The position numbers and the translations under genes are program-made. The notes under the pieces are model-generated. The model saw nothing but the letters and a program-made list of their open reading frames with translations, was not told where the DNA came from and made no database searches. Shown piece by piece: positions 8,544 to 17,742 of a stretch of 64,000 nt of DNA. Position 1 is the first letter of the stretch, and each line of letters starts with the position of its first letter. This DNA is from an uncultured Lachnospiraceae bacterium (GTDB taxonomy: Bacteria > Bacillota > Clostridia > Lachnospirales > Lachnospiraceae): assembly GCA_947652735.1 (NCBI GenBank), contig CANTEG010000012.1:1-64000 (forward strand), read 5' to 3'.

Positions 8544-9529
8544 ACGATAAATCAATACTGATAACTGGCGGAACGGGGTCATTTGGCAATCATTTTGTTA
8601 ATTATATTTTTAAACACTATAAGCCTAAAAAGGTTATTATATATTCCAGGGATGAATACAAGCAGTTTGTAATGGCAAACAAATATAAGGAGCATGCAAA
8701 GGAACTGCGATTTTTTATTGGTGATGTCCGTGATAAAGAACGCCTGAGCAGAGCGTGCGGTGATGTGGATTATGTAATACATGCTGCTGCAATGAAACAG
8801 GTTCCTGCATGTGAATATAATCCGATTGAGGCTATCAAGACTAACATAAACGGAGCGATGAACATTATTGATGCGGTATTGGATTCAACATCAGTAAAAC
8901 GTGTTGTGGCACTTTCAACGGATAAGGCGGTAAATCCTATCAATCTTTATGGTGGAACGAAACTGGTGTCTGATAAACTGTTTGTTGCAGCAAATGCATA
9001 TGTAGGCAACAGGGATTTGAATTTTTCCGTTGTCAGGTATGGAAATGTGGCAGGCAGCCGTGGCTCGGTGATACCTTTTTTCCAAAATATTATAGATGGC
9101 GGAGGCAAAACCTTGCCAGTTACCGATTACAGAATGACAAGATTTTGGATAGATTTGGAACAGGGAGTAGAGCTTGTTATAAAGGCATTGAGTGAGGCAA
9201 AGGGCGGTGAGACATTTATATCAAAAATACCATCCTTTAAGATAACAGATCTTGCAAATGCAATGCTTCCGGGATGTGATATGCCTGAGGTAGGAATACG
9301 TGAGGGTGAGAAACTGCATGAAGTAATGATTACCCGTGAGGATTCTTTAACTACATATGAATATGAAAAGCATTATATTATTTATCCTCATTTTGAGTGG
9401 TGGGATAAGCAGATTATTCCAGGCGGAAAGCAGGTTGAACAGGAATTTGAGTATAGCTCGCAGAACAATACGGAATGGCTGGGGGTAGAGGACTTAAAGG
9501 ACAGACTATCTAAAATAAATAAAGTTTAG
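8537..9529 (+). CDS. pseB: UDP-N-acetylglucosamine 4,6-dehydratase (inverting), PseB
   Basis: First step of pseudaminic acid synthesis: UDP-GlcNAc to UDP-2-acetamido-2,6-dideoxy-beta-L-arabino-4-hexulose. A 330-residue SDR with the NAD(P) motif GGTGSFG, AAMKQVPACEYNP, and catalytic residues aligning with the H. pylori enzyme: Asp129-Lys130 (STDKAVNP), Tyr138 and Lys142 (YGGTK). I chose ATG 8537 over an upstream in-frame start at 8507. It is preceded by GGAGGAAAAGG, overlaps the maf stop, and places the Rossmann motif at the usual distance from the N-terminus. Confidence 0.95.
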   Translation: MLNDKSILITGGTGSFGNHFVNYIFKHYKPKKVIIYSRDEYKQFVMANKYKEHAKELRFFIGDVRDKERLSRACGDVDYVIHAAAMKQVPACEYNPIEAIKTNINGAMNIIDAVLDSTSVKRVVALSTDKAVNPINLYGGTKLVSDKLFVAANAYVGNRDLNFSVVRYGNVAGSRGSVIPFFQNIIDGGGKTLPVTDYRMTRFWIDLEQGVELVIKALSEAKGGETFISKIPSFKITDLANAMLPGCDMPEVGIREGEKLHEVMITREDSLTTYEYEKHYIIYPHFEWWDKQIIPGGKQVEQEFEYSSQNNTEWLGVEDLKDRLSKINKV

Positions 9530-9540
9530 GGGGCTGACAA

Positions 9541-10170
9541 ATGTTTAAAACAGAGCAGGAGCAATTTTGGGCAGGTGAATTTGGCAATGATTATATTGAT
9601 AGAAATAAATCTTATTCCATTATTTCATCAAATATAGCACTCTTTGCTGAAATATTTGGTAAAAATATGTCAGGGAATGGTGTAAACAGTATTATAGAGT
9701 TTGGCTCTAATATTGGCATGAATCTCAGAGCAATAAATATGATAAAACCGGAAATGAATCTCGGTGCAATTGAGATAAATGAAAGGGCATGTGATATATT
9801 AAAAGAGAGCTTTCAGGATAAGATTAAGGTATACCAAAGCTCAATACTGGAATGTGATATAGAGGAAACATATGATATAGTGTTAATCAAAGGCGTGCTT
9901 ATACATATCAATCCTGATGAGTTGGATACAGTATACCAAAAGCTTTATGAATGCGCCAATAAATACATTATTATTTCAGAGTATTATAATCCAACGCCTG
10001 CTGTTATAGAATACAGGGGTGAAAAGAATAAGCTGTTTAAAAGAGATTTTGCAGGTGACATGCTGGATAAGTATCCAAATTTAAAGCTTGTGGATTATGG
10101 CTTTAAGTATCATAGGGATAACATGTTCCCAATGGATGACTTGACGTGGTTTTTGTTAGAAAAGTGTTAG
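9541..10170 (+). CDS. Pseudaminic acid biosynthesis-associated methylase
   Basis: A 209-residue SAM-dependent methyltransferase of the family found next to pse genes (TIGR03587-like). The characteristic opening TEQEQFWAGEFGNDYIDRN is followed by a SAM-binding IIEFGSNIGMNL near residue 55 and a typical DIVLIKGVLIHINPD strand-helix. It lies between pseB and pseC with 11 and 63 bases of spacing and has its own GGGGG-rich ribosome-binding site. The family assignment comes from the opening motif and context. The methylated position (on the sugar or the finished nonulosonate) is not known from sequence. Confidence 0.88.
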   Translation: MFKTEQEQFWAGEFGNDYIDRNKSYSIISSNIALFAEIFGKNMSGNGVNSIIEFGSNIGMNLRAINMIKPEMNLGAIEINERACDILKESFQDKIKVYQSSILECDIEETYDIVLIKGVLIHINPDELDTVYQKLYECANKYIIISEYYNPTPAVIEYRGEKNKLFKRDFAGDMLDKYPNLKLVDYGFKYHRDNMFPMDDLTWFLLEKC

Positions 10171-10233
10171 ATTAAAAGGATAGAATTTTATAAGCAGATG
10201 ATTTGGAGCCTATAGTGAGAGGTGATAACATTC

Positions 10234-11364
10234 ATGTATATTCCATATGGCAGACAAGCAATAGATGAAAAAGATATACAGGCAGTTGTGGATGTCCTTC
10301 GTTCAGACTATCTTACGACTGGACCTAAGGTTATGGAATTTGAAAAACGCGTGGCAGAATATGTGGGAGCAAAATATGCCGTTGCGGTAAACAGTGGTAC
10401 GTCAGCACTTCACATAGCGTGCCTTGCGGCAGGAATAAAAAAAGGTGATGAAGTTATTACATCGCCAATTACATTTGCTGCTTCCTCAAACTGTGTTCTT
10501 TATTGTGGAGGAACCCCTGTATTTGCTGATATAGATGAGCATACATATAATATTTTACCTACAGAGATTGAAAAGGCGGTAACGGAGCACACAAAAGCAA
10601 TTATTCCTGTGCATTATGCGGGTCAGCCTTGTGATATGGATGCAATCATGGATATTGCAAAGAAATATAATTTATTGGTTATAGAGGATGGAGCACACGC
10701 ATTAGGAGCGTCATACAAGGGGCATAAAATAGGCAGTATAGCAGATATGACCTGTTTCAGTTTTCATCCTGTAAAGCCGATTACAACAGGTGAAGGCGGA
10801 ATGGTTGTTACAAACAGCGAAGAACTGTACAAGAGGCTTGTTTTATTTAGAAGTCACGGCATAACAAGGGACGAGGCTATGATGACGGAACAACAGGGAG
10901 ACTGGTATTACCAGCAGTTGGAGCTTGGTTACAATTACCGAATAACGGATATTTCATGTGCTTTAGGGCTTAGTCAGATGGATAAGCTGGATAAGTTTGT
11001 TGAGAGGAGAAGAAGGATTGCCAGACGGTATAATGAGGCATTTCAGGATATTGATGAGATAAAAATACCTACACAGTTAAGTAACTGTGAGAGCGGATGG
11101 CATTTATATATGATTCAGGTCAGGTCTGATTGCAGAAAGAAGATATTTGACAGACTGAGAAAAAATGGAGTAGGGGTAAATGTACATTATATACCTGTTT
11201 ATATGCATCCATATTATCAAAAAAATGGTTATGATGGGGTGTGCTGTGAAAACGCAGAGGTATTTTACAATAGAGCTATCAGCCTGCCTATATTCCCTCT
11301 TTTGACGGATGAACAACAGGAGTATGTTATTGGTCAGGTGATTGAGGCGGTCAGAGGGACGTAA
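10234..11364 (+). CDS. pseC: UDP-4-amino-4,6-dideoxy-N-acetyl-beta-L-altrosamine transaminase, PseC
   Basis: Second step of pseudaminic acid synthesis, a PLP aminotransferase of the DegT/DnrJ/EryC1 fold that aminates C4 of the PseB product. The 377-residue protein has NSGTSALHIACLAAG, EDGAHALGASYKG, the PLP lysine Lys181 in FHPVKPITTGEGG, and YNYRITDISCALG. Start ATG 10234 is preferred over GTG 10222, because GAGAGGTGA at 10217-10224 is then an ordinary ribosome-binding site and the protein begins MYIPYGRQ as relatives do. Confidence 0.95.
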   Translation: MYIPYGRQAIDEKDIQAVVDVLRSDYLTTGPKVMEFEKRVAEYVGAKYAVAVNSGTSALHIACLAAGIKKGDEVITSPITFAASSNCVLYCGGTPVFADIDEHTYNILPTEIEKAVTEHTKAIIPVHYAGQPCDMDAIMDIAKKYNLLVIEDGAHALGASYKGHKIGSIADMTCFSFHPVKPITTGEGGMVVTNSEELYKRLVLFRSHGITRDEAMMTEQQGDWYYQQLELGYNYRITDISCALGLSQMDKLDKFVERRRRIARRYNEAFQDIDEIKIPTQLSNCESGWHLYMIQVRSDCRKKIFDRLRKNGVGVNVHYIPVYMHPYYQKNGYDGVCCENAEVFYNRAISLPIFPLLTDEQQEYVIGQVIEAVRGT

Positions 11365-11402
11365 AAATCATGTAGGAGTCTCTATAAAAATTTGATATGC
11401 AG

Positions 11403-11437
11403 CATCAGGCCGTTTGCAGAAGGCAAATGACCTGATG
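11403..11437 (+). other. Strong hairpin between pseC and a glycosyltransferase gene
   Basis: CATCAGG (11403-11409) pairs perfectly with CCTGATG (11431-11437). Inside, GTTTGC (11412-11417) pairs with GCAAAT (11423-11428) around a five-base loop. No U-run follows, so it does not look like a full terminator. It may be an mRNA-processing or attenuation element inside the operon. Confidence 0.6.
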
Positions 11438-11460
11438 TTCAAAATTCGAGGAGCTTTAGT

Positions 11461-12984
11461 ATGTGGGGAAATGAATGGGAAAGGCTGTTAAAAGATTTAT
11501 CTGACGGGACGCTCAACGCTGAATTGTTTGATGAGTTATATGAGTCGGTCAGGGATGCGCGTGAGATGGAAAAAGGGAAACTGATTGACAGGTTGTTATG
11601 CTACATGGGAACAAGCATACAACAGGATGTTTTTCTGTACTCATTTATCCTGAAGCTAAGTAAGGATGTTACTTATTTGTCACGATTGTTGGAATTGGTT
11701 TTATCGGACAACAGCCTTGATTGGAAGCAGTTATATTTCCTGCATGAGCAAATCAATCAGATTATTTTTGTAAATCATGAACTGAGTAATAATAATATAG
11801 AGGTGTCAAACTGGAGGCTTTTGCAAAAAATCTATTGTATGTGCAGGAAAACAATGGAGCTCGAATTGAACCCGATTCCAAAGGAGAAAAGGAATAAAGA
11901 GCTTGCTGTGGTGATTATACAACAGTTTTTAGGAGAGGGGCATGGCCCTTCAAAAGTAGCATTGGACAGGTGCTCCGTGTTACGAAAAATGGGAAAAAGG
12001 GTTCTTCTTATAAATACAGCGGAGCTGTTAACAATGCAGGGCAGACTTCCCTTTTTTGAAGCAGGGTATGGAAATTATTTTCCACATTTGCTTGAATGTC
12101 AGACGGTAAGCTGGCAGGGGGAAACATTCCAGTATTACCAGTGTGAAGACATAATGCCTGATGAAGAAGAAATTAATAGTCTGATAAATGCTGTTAAGAG
12201 GCTTAAACCATGTGTAGTTGTGGAGATTGGGGGAAGCAGCTTGGTAGCAGGTCTGATTAATGAGATGATACCAGTGTTGAATGTAGGGACTGTATTATGT
12301 TGTTCCAAGACGTTAGCCCGATATCAGGCTGTCAGTAGTAATATATTAGAAGAAGCCAACAGCTTAGTAAAGGCTGTGGGGAAAGACAGTTCTCATATTA
12401 TACAGGGAAGGTTTACATATTCCTTTGAAAAGCAAACTGATTTTTTGAAGCGGGAAGATTTGGGTATAGATGAAGATGCATTTGTGCTGGTAGTGGTAGG
12501 CTGGCGTCTGGATGAGGAAATGAATGAAGGCTTTATGAAGATGCTTGATGAGACCCTCAGGGACAACATGCGTGTGGTTATTATTGGGAAATGTGATTCT
12601 TACGAACAAAAGTTGTCAAACTATCCGGGATTAATGAAATATATGATTAATTTTGGTGTATGCCCTGATCTTTTGTCCAGGCTTGAATTGTGTGATTTGT
12701 ACATTAATCCTACGAGACGGGGCGGCGGAACAAGTGCGGTGCAGGCAATGTTTAAAGGAAAACCTGTAATCACTGTTAATTTTGGGGATGTGGCAGGAAT
12801 CGTAGGAGACAGATTTTCCTGTAGAGACTATAATGAAATGAGCCAGCTTATTGATAGATACTATGAAGATAAAGCATTTTATAATGAACAATCGCGATAT
12901 GCACAGCAACTGGCTGATATTTACATGGATTCTGATAAAGAGTTTGTGCGGATTATCGGAGAATATGAGACTAGAATAGATTAG
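11461..12984 (+). CDS. GT-B-fold glycosyltransferase
   Basis: A 507-residue protein. The first 140 residues are helical and unrecognised. From about 145 a two-Rossmann GT-B arrangement follows: ELAVVIIQQFLGEGHGPSKVALDRC, then FVLVVVGWRLDEE, and a donor-site region NPTRRGGGTSAVQAMFKG with GKPVITVNFGDVAG. These resemble GT4/GT1-type enzymes. No signal peptide or membrane segment is seen, so it should act in the cytoplasm, like Maf. It lies between pseC and the fourth maf gene. The sugar and acceptor are unknown. PseG was considered, but PseG is present at 52015 and the motifs do not match. Confidence 0.75.
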   Translation: MWGNEWERLLKDLSDGTLNAELFDELYESVRDAREMEKGKLIDRLLCYMGTSIQQDVFLYSFILKLSKDVTYLSRLLELVLSDNSLDWKQLYFLHEQINQIIFVNHELSNNNIEVSNWRLLQKIYCMCRKTMELELNPIPKEKRNKELAVVIIQQFLGEGHGPSKVALDRCSVLRKMGKRVLLINTAELLTMQGRLPFFEAGYGNYFPHLLECQTVSWQGETFQYYQCEDIMPDEEEINSLINAVKRLKPCVVVEIGGSSLVAGLINEMIPVLNVGTVLCCSKTLARYQAVSSNILEEANSLVKAVGKDSSHIIQGRFTYSFEKQTDFLKREDLGIDEDAFVLVVVGWRLDEEMNEGFMKMLDETLRDNMRVVIIGKCDSYEQKLSNYPGLMKYMINFGVCPDLLSRLELCDLYINPTRRGGGTSAVQAMFKGKPVITVNFGDVAGIVGDRFSCRDYNEMSQLIDRYYEDKAFYNEQSRYAQQLADIYMDSDKEFVRIIGEYETRID

Positions 12985-13014
12985 CCTGCAAATAAAATTT
13001 GAGGAGGGCAGCAC

Positions 13015-14847
13015 ATGACCATATACGAGAATAATATGATGATATTAAAAGAAAAGTATCAGGTGATATATGAGGCAATAAAGGATGTCTGTGCAGATAC
13101 CTTATGTGATATTGTGAGTATTGAGGATGCCCGCAAGGGTGGTTCTGTTGTTGTATATCATGGTGACGGAAACGATGTATATTTAAATTCAAAATATGAC
13201 CCTTTCCATGAAGCGTTAAAATACATGGAAGAAACCTTTGAAATGCAGGACGGTGCACTGCTCGCCATGTATGGTCTTTCCAATGGCTGCTACGTTAGGG
13301 AGTATTTAAGGCATGCCAAAAATAATACAAGATGTATTGTGTTTGAGCCAAGTAAAGAGGTTTTTGTGCAGGTGCTTTTCAATATTGATATATCTGAGCT
13401 AATCAAATCAAATCGGGTTTTCTTTATCGTGCAGGGTGTGAATACGGAAGAATTTTCTGCAATTGCGGGCGAGTGGCTTGACATGGCAAATAAGGATGCG
13501 AATAAGATTATGGCAGCACCCAAATATATTGAGTTGTTTCGTGACGGTTATGAGATTTTTAAGCAATGCTGTGTTGATATGTATGAGAAGCTGCACATCA
13601 TTGCAAATATTGCAGAGGAGTATGGGGAGCAGGAAGTAAAAAATGAAATTCATAATATGAAATATATGGCAGGATGCCGATTAGGTGCGGAGCTTAAGGG
13701 GATGTTCCCTGATGACATGCCTGCAATCATAGTGTCGGCAGGCCCCTCGTTGGAAAAAAATGTTGGACTTTTGAAGGAAGCAAAGGGGAAGGCATTAATA
13801 TTTGTTGTTGACACTGCTATCCCTAAGGTGATGGAGCATGGGATAAAACCAGATGCAGTCATATCGATAGACTGCATTCAGGCAACTGAATCATTTGACT
13901 TTGACGGAATAGATGGGTTGCCTTTTTTCGTACATCCAAACACAAATAGAGCGGTTTTGAATTTTGTCAAACCACAAAATTTATTTTTCTTTTCGTCAGA
14001 TTCTACAGTATGGAACAATTTGTTTAAAAAGTTGGAGAAAGATATAACTGCTATGAGTATGGGTGGTTCCGTGGCAACAGCGGCAATGACAAATTTGATT
14101 TCATGGGGCATAAAAAGAATCATTTTAATCGGTCAGGATTTGGCATTAACGGGCAACCGCATGCATGTGGGTGAAGCTTCCATTGAGGTTAGTGCGGAGG
14201 ATAATCAGTATAAGATTGTAAAGGATATCAGTGGCGAGGATATTATTACAAGAAAAGACTTTTATTATATTTTAAAATGGATGGAGGAGACTGCCCTAAA
14301 GCATAGTGATATTGAATTTGTCGATGCTACGGAGGGCGGTGCCCTGAAAAAGAATTTTACCAATATGACCTTTCGGGAAGCAATCGACAAATATTGTACA
14401 AAAGAATATAACGTTGAAAAAATTATGCTGTCTGTTCCGCGTCTGTTTGAGGGCGATTGGCGCAAGCTGATTATTGATGCACTGGAAAAGATGAAAACGG
14501 ATTTTAAAAATATGAGAAGACAGCTTGCGGGCTGTAAGGCTGATTGTATCAGGGCAAAAAAATTGATTGAAAGCGGAGCAGGAAATACAAAAGAGCTAAA
14601 ACGTATCAACAGTAACATTGTTAAAACCGTTGACATGATACAAAAATCAGATGAAAGCACCTGTATATATAAATGGACGGCAGGAGCAGAATTTAACATG
14701 TTAAAGCACGATGCAGGAGCAGACGGCAGTGAGGAAACAGCGGTTTTGCAATGCGGGAAAAATGCAGAATATTTTGGGAAACTGGCGGATGCCATGCCAA
14801 AGCTTACTGAAATTGTCGAAGAATGTTTATTGGAGCTTAAGTCTTAA
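13015..14847 (+). CDS. maf: Maf-family flagellin glycosyltransferase (paralogue 4)
   Basis: A 610-residue Maf protein with YLNSKYDPFHEA, MYGLSNGCY, SAGPSLEKN (Gly243), GGSVATAAMTNLISWGI, IGQDLALTGNRMHVGEA (His384) and FVDATEGGALKKNF. The last motif is shared with paralogue 5, so 4 and 5 look like a recent tandem duplication. GAGGAGGGCAGCAC precedes ATG 13015. The C-terminal helical region departs most from the other paralogues in the last 60 residues. Confidence 0.93.
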   Translation: MTIYENNMMILKEKYQVIYEAIKDVCADTLCDIVSIEDARKGGSVVVYHGDGNDVYLNSKYDPFHEALKYMEETFEMQDGALLAMYGLSNGCYVREYLRHAKNNTRCIVFEPSKEVFVQVLFNIDISELIKSNRVFFIVQGVNTEEFSAIAGEWLDMANKDANKIMAAPKYIELFRDGYEIFKQCCVDMYEKLHIIANIAEEYGEQEVKNEIHNMKYMAGCRLGAELKGMFPDDMPAIIVSAGPSLEKNVGLLKEAKGKALIFVVDTAIPKVMEHGIKPDAVISIDCIQATESFDFDGIDGLPFFVHPNTNRAVLNFVKPQNLFFFSSDSTVWNNLFKKLEKDITAMSMGGSVATAAMTNLISWGIKRIILIGQDLALTGNRMHVGEASIEVSAEDNQYKIVKDISGEDIITRKDFYYILKWMEETALKHSDIEFVDATEGGALKKNFTNMTFREAIDKYCTKEYNVEKIMLSVPRLFEGDWRKLIIDALEKMKTDFKNMRRQLAGCKADCIRAKKLIESGAGNTKELKRINSNIVKTVDMIQKSDESTCIYKWTAGAEFNMLKHDAGADGSEETAVLQCGKNAEYFGKLADAMPKLTEIVEECLLELKS

Positions 14848-14880
14848 CAGATGATGCTTCATGTGCAGGAGGATAACAAT

Positions 14881-16689
14881 ATGACCATATATGAGAAAAA
14901 TATGGAAGCATTGAAAGAAAAATATCAGGTAATATATGATGCTTTAGGTGGTATTCGTGAGGATGAATTATCGGAGCTTGTACATATTGAGGATGCCCGC
15001 AAGGGGGGGCAGGCTGTTGTATATCACGATAACGGAAAGAGTGTTTATTTAAATTCGAAATATGACCCTGAAAATGAGGCATCAAAGTATATGGCGAATA
15101 CCTTTGAAATGAAAAATAATGCATTGTTAATAATGTATGGTCTTTCCAATGGCTATTATGTGAAGGAGCATATCAAGCATGTGAAAAATACAAAATGTAT
15201 TGTTTTTGAGCCAAGTATGGATATTTTTATGCAGGTTATTTCGCATATTGATATATCGGAACTTATCCAATCGGAGCGTTTTTGTCTTTCAGTAAGGGGA
15301 ATTAACACAGAGGAATTTCTCATCACGGTTGAAAAATGGCTTGATATGGCAAATAAGGATGCAAATAAAATAATGGCAGCACCCAAATATGTAGAATTAT
15401 TTCAGGACGGTTATGAGGAGTTTAGAATGAACTGCATGGATATGTATAAAAATCTGCAGGTAGTTACATATGCTGGTCTTGATATGGGAAAAAATGTAGC
15501 AAAAAATGAGATTTATAACATGCTGTTTTTCGAGGGTTGCAGGAGCGGAGAATGCCTGAAAAATAAATTTTCAAAGGATATGCCTGCCATTATTGTAGGA
15601 GCAGGACCATCTCTTGAAAAAAATATGGACCTTATAAATGAAGCAAAGGGAAAGGCACTTATCATAGTCGTCGATACGGCTGTTGCAAGGGTTGTGAAAA
15701 AAGGTATAAAGCCTGATGTAATAATATCTATAGATGAGGAAAAGCCGGTAGATATGTTTAAGATCAATGGAATAGGGGAATTCCCATTTTTGGCAGAGGT
15801 AGGAACAAACAGAGATGTTTTAGAATATGTCAGACCAAAGGATTTGTTTTTTATATCGACTAATTCCGGTATTTGGAAGGAAATGTTTAAAAAGGCAGGG
15901 AGTGACATTACAGATATTGAACCGGGCCTTTCTGTTGCAACAGCGTCTATAGCTGCTCTAATATCATGGGGGTTTAAAAGAATTATTTTTATTGGGCAGG
16001 ATCTTGCCTTTACAGGCAGCGATGTAAATATGGCTGAAGATGAAAGTGGAAATTATTTATGTGTTAAGGATATTAATGGAGAAGATATACTCACACGAAG
16101 AGATTACTACATATATCTGAAATGGATGGAGAATGCGGCATTTACAAATAAGGATGTTGAATTCATAGACGCCACAGAGGGTGGGGCCTTAAAGAAGAAC
16201 TTTACATGTATGACTTTTAGGGAGGCAATCGATAAATATTGCACTGAGGAGTATGATATTGAGAGCCTTTTGTTATCTGCTCCGAAGCTGTTTGTTGGTG
16301 ATGACAGAAAGATTATATCTGAAACTCTTGAAAAGGTAAAAAGGAATCTCAGAAATTTGAGAAAACAGCTTGTAAGCTGCAAGGCTGATTGTTTACGAGG
16401 TAAACGAATATTGGAAAGTGGAGAGGGCAATGTAAAAGAGCTTAGCCGAATTGGTGCCAATATTGATAAGCTTATAAAAGCTATAGAAGGCTGTGATGAA
16501 AGGGCACTCATATATAAATGGACAATAGCTTCAGAAATAGGTGTTTATGAGAATTTAAACGGAGAAGATGATGCGATAACGGCAGGCATACGTGCATTTG
16601 AAACAAATGCAAAATATTTCGAGGAAATTGGAAATGCGATTCCGGAGCTTATAGAGATAATTGACGATTGTCTTTCAAAGATAATATAG
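14881..16689 (+). CDS. maf: Maf-family flagellin glycosyltransferase (paralogue 5), altered active-site region
   Basis: A 602-residue Maf protein starting MTIYEKNMEALKEKYQV, like paralogue 4. ATG 14881 is chosen because CAGGAGGATAAC lies just upstream and the start matches paralogue 4; an in-frame ATG at 14851 has no such support. It keeps VGAGPSLEKN (Gly242) and IGQDLAFTG but differs at two places conserved in the other four. GGSVAT has become GLSVAT, and the conserved His after the QDLA(L/F)TG motif is replaced by Asn383 (GSDVNMAED). It also carries a run of seven G at 15003-15009. It may have a different substrate or be weakened. Confidence 0.92.
   Translation: MTIYEKNMEALKEKYQVIYDALGGIREDELSELVHIEDARKGGQAVVYHDNGKSVYLNSKYDPENEASKYMANTFEMKNNALLIMYGLSNGYYVKEHIKHVKNTKCIVFEPSMDIFMQVISHIDISELIQSERFCLSVRGINTEEFLITVEKWLDMANKDANKIMAAPKYVELFQDGYEEFRMNCMDMYKNLQVVTYAGLDMGKNVAKNEIYNMLFFEGCRSGECLKNKFSKDMPAIIVGAGPSLEKNMDLINEAKGKALIIVVDTAVARVVKKGIKPDVIISIDEEKPVDMFKINGIGEFPFLAEVGTNRDVLEYVRPKDLFFISTNSGIWKEMFKKAGSDITDIEPGLSVATASIAALISWGFKRIIFIGQDLAFTGSDVNMAEDESGNYLCVKDINGEDILTRRDYYIYLKWMENAAFTNKDVEFIDATEGGALKKNFTCMTFREAIDKYCTEEYDIESLLLSAPKLFVGDDRKIISETLEKVKRNLRNLRKQLVSCKADCLRGKRILESGEGNVKELSRIGANIDKLIKAIEGCDERALIYKWTIASEIGVYENLNGEDDAITAGIRAFETNAKYFEEIGNAIPELIEIIDDCLSKII
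15003..15009 (+). repeat. G7 homopolymer inside maf paralogue 5
   Basis: Seven consecutive G encode Lys-Gly-Gly near residue 41, where the other maf genes encode the same residues with mixed codons and no long run. Poly-G tracts in Campylobacter maf genes cause phase variation. Seven is short for that, so this is only a candidate slippage site. Confidence 0.5.
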
Positions 16690-16702
16690 TGAGGTGAAGT
16701 GT

Positions 16703-17740
16703 ATGAGTTACATGGACTATTGCATAGATGTTTCCTTTACAATAAAGGATGCAATGAAGTGTATTGAAATGGTAAAACCTAAAATTGTATTTATTGTTGA
16801 AGATAAAAAGCTTATGGCATCTCTTACAGACGGAGATGTCAGAAGATTTCTACTTGCGGGAGGGGCATTATCTGATTTTGCAATTGATGCAGGTAATAAA
16901 AATACTCGTTTCTCACATAATATGGCGGAAGCAATGGAGCTTTACCATCAAAAGAATTATGTTGCCATACCAATATTAAATGATAAGAAAGAGCTTATCG
17001 ATATTTATATTGGTGAAAAAAACCGTGTAGGAAAACAGGAGTCTTTAAATATTCCGGTTGTAATAAATGCAGGAGGTAAGGGAACCCGGCTTGAACCGTA
17101 TACAAAAATATTGCCAAAGCCTTTGATTCCTGTAGGTGAGATGCCGATTATTGAGCATATTATGCAAAACTTCATGGAATATGATTGTAAACAGTTCAGC
17201 ATCATTGTAAATTATAAAAAGGATTTAATGAAGGCATATTTTTCTGATTGTGATAAGAAATATGATATTACATGGTATGATGAGGACAAGCCTCTAGGAA
17301 CAGGGGGCGGACTCTGCTATTTAAAGGGGAAAATAGATACAACATTTTTCTTTACAAACTGTGACAATCTTCTTCTTTCAAATTATGGAAGTATGCTTCG
17401 GTTTCATAAAGAGAATAAAAATGTGATTACAATGGTTTGTGCATATAAAAATATAGTGATTCCTTATGGCGTAGTTGATATGGGAATAAACGGCTCAATC
17501 AATTCTATGGAGGAAAAACCGGAGCTTTCTTTTTTGACAAATACAGGCATATATATTGTTGAGCCTGAGGTTCTATCTGATATAGAGGATGAAAAGCCCA
17601 TTGGATTCCCTGATGTTGTCAAAAACCAAATGGAAAAGGGACGGAAGGTTTCCATTTATCCTGTCAGTGAAAATGAATGGCTTGATATGGGACAGTTGTC
17701 AGAGCTGGACAAAATGAGAGAACGATTGTATGGTGATTAG
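16703..17740 (+). CDS. CBS-domain sugar nucleotidyltransferase, PtmE-like
   Basis: A 345-residue protein with an N-terminal CBS-pair region (about 1-115, with ASLTDGDVRRFLLAGG and YVAIPILNDK) and a C-terminal nucleotidyltransferase domain (NAGGKGTRLEPYTKILPKPL from about 122, then PLGTGGGLCYL and NTGIYIVEPEVL). The same architecture is found in Campylobacter PtmE, a glucosamine-1-phosphate guanylyltransferase that feeds the GDP-linked legionaminic acid pathway. It begins the second nonulosonate block, supporting legionaminate rather than plain sialic acid. ATG 16703 is chosen because GAGGTGAAG (16691-16699) is then the ribosome-binding site. Confidence 0.82.
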   Translation: MSYMDYCIDVSFTIKDAMKCIEMVKPKIVFIVEDKKLMASLTDGDVRRFLLAGGALSDFAIDAGNKNTRFSHNMAEAMELYHQKNYVAIPILNDKKELIDIYIGEKNRVGKQESLNIPVVINAGGKGTRLEPYTKILPKPLIPVGEMPIIEHIMQNFMEYDCKQFSIIVNYKKDLMKAYFSDCDKKYDITWYDEDKPLGTGGGLCYLKGKIDTTFFFTNCDNLLLSNYGSMLRFHKENKNVITMVCAYKNIVIPYGVVDMGINGSINSMEEKPELSFLTNTGIYIVEPEVLSDIEDEKPIGFPDVVKNQMEKGRKVSIYPVSENEWLDMGQLSELDKMRERLYGD

Positions 17741-17742
17741 AG

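Noticed and set aside
11461-12984. Glycosyltransferase considered as PseG because of its place after pseC
   Set aside because: It lacks the GTGHMMRC opening and IDD motif; a clear PseG is encoded at 52015-53076.
14265-14795. Long minus-strand open frame (176 codons) opposite maf paralogue 4
   Set aside because: It is the antisense of a clear Maf gene; similar antisense frames occur opposite the other maf genes, with Ser/Phe-rich composition and no ribosome-binding site.
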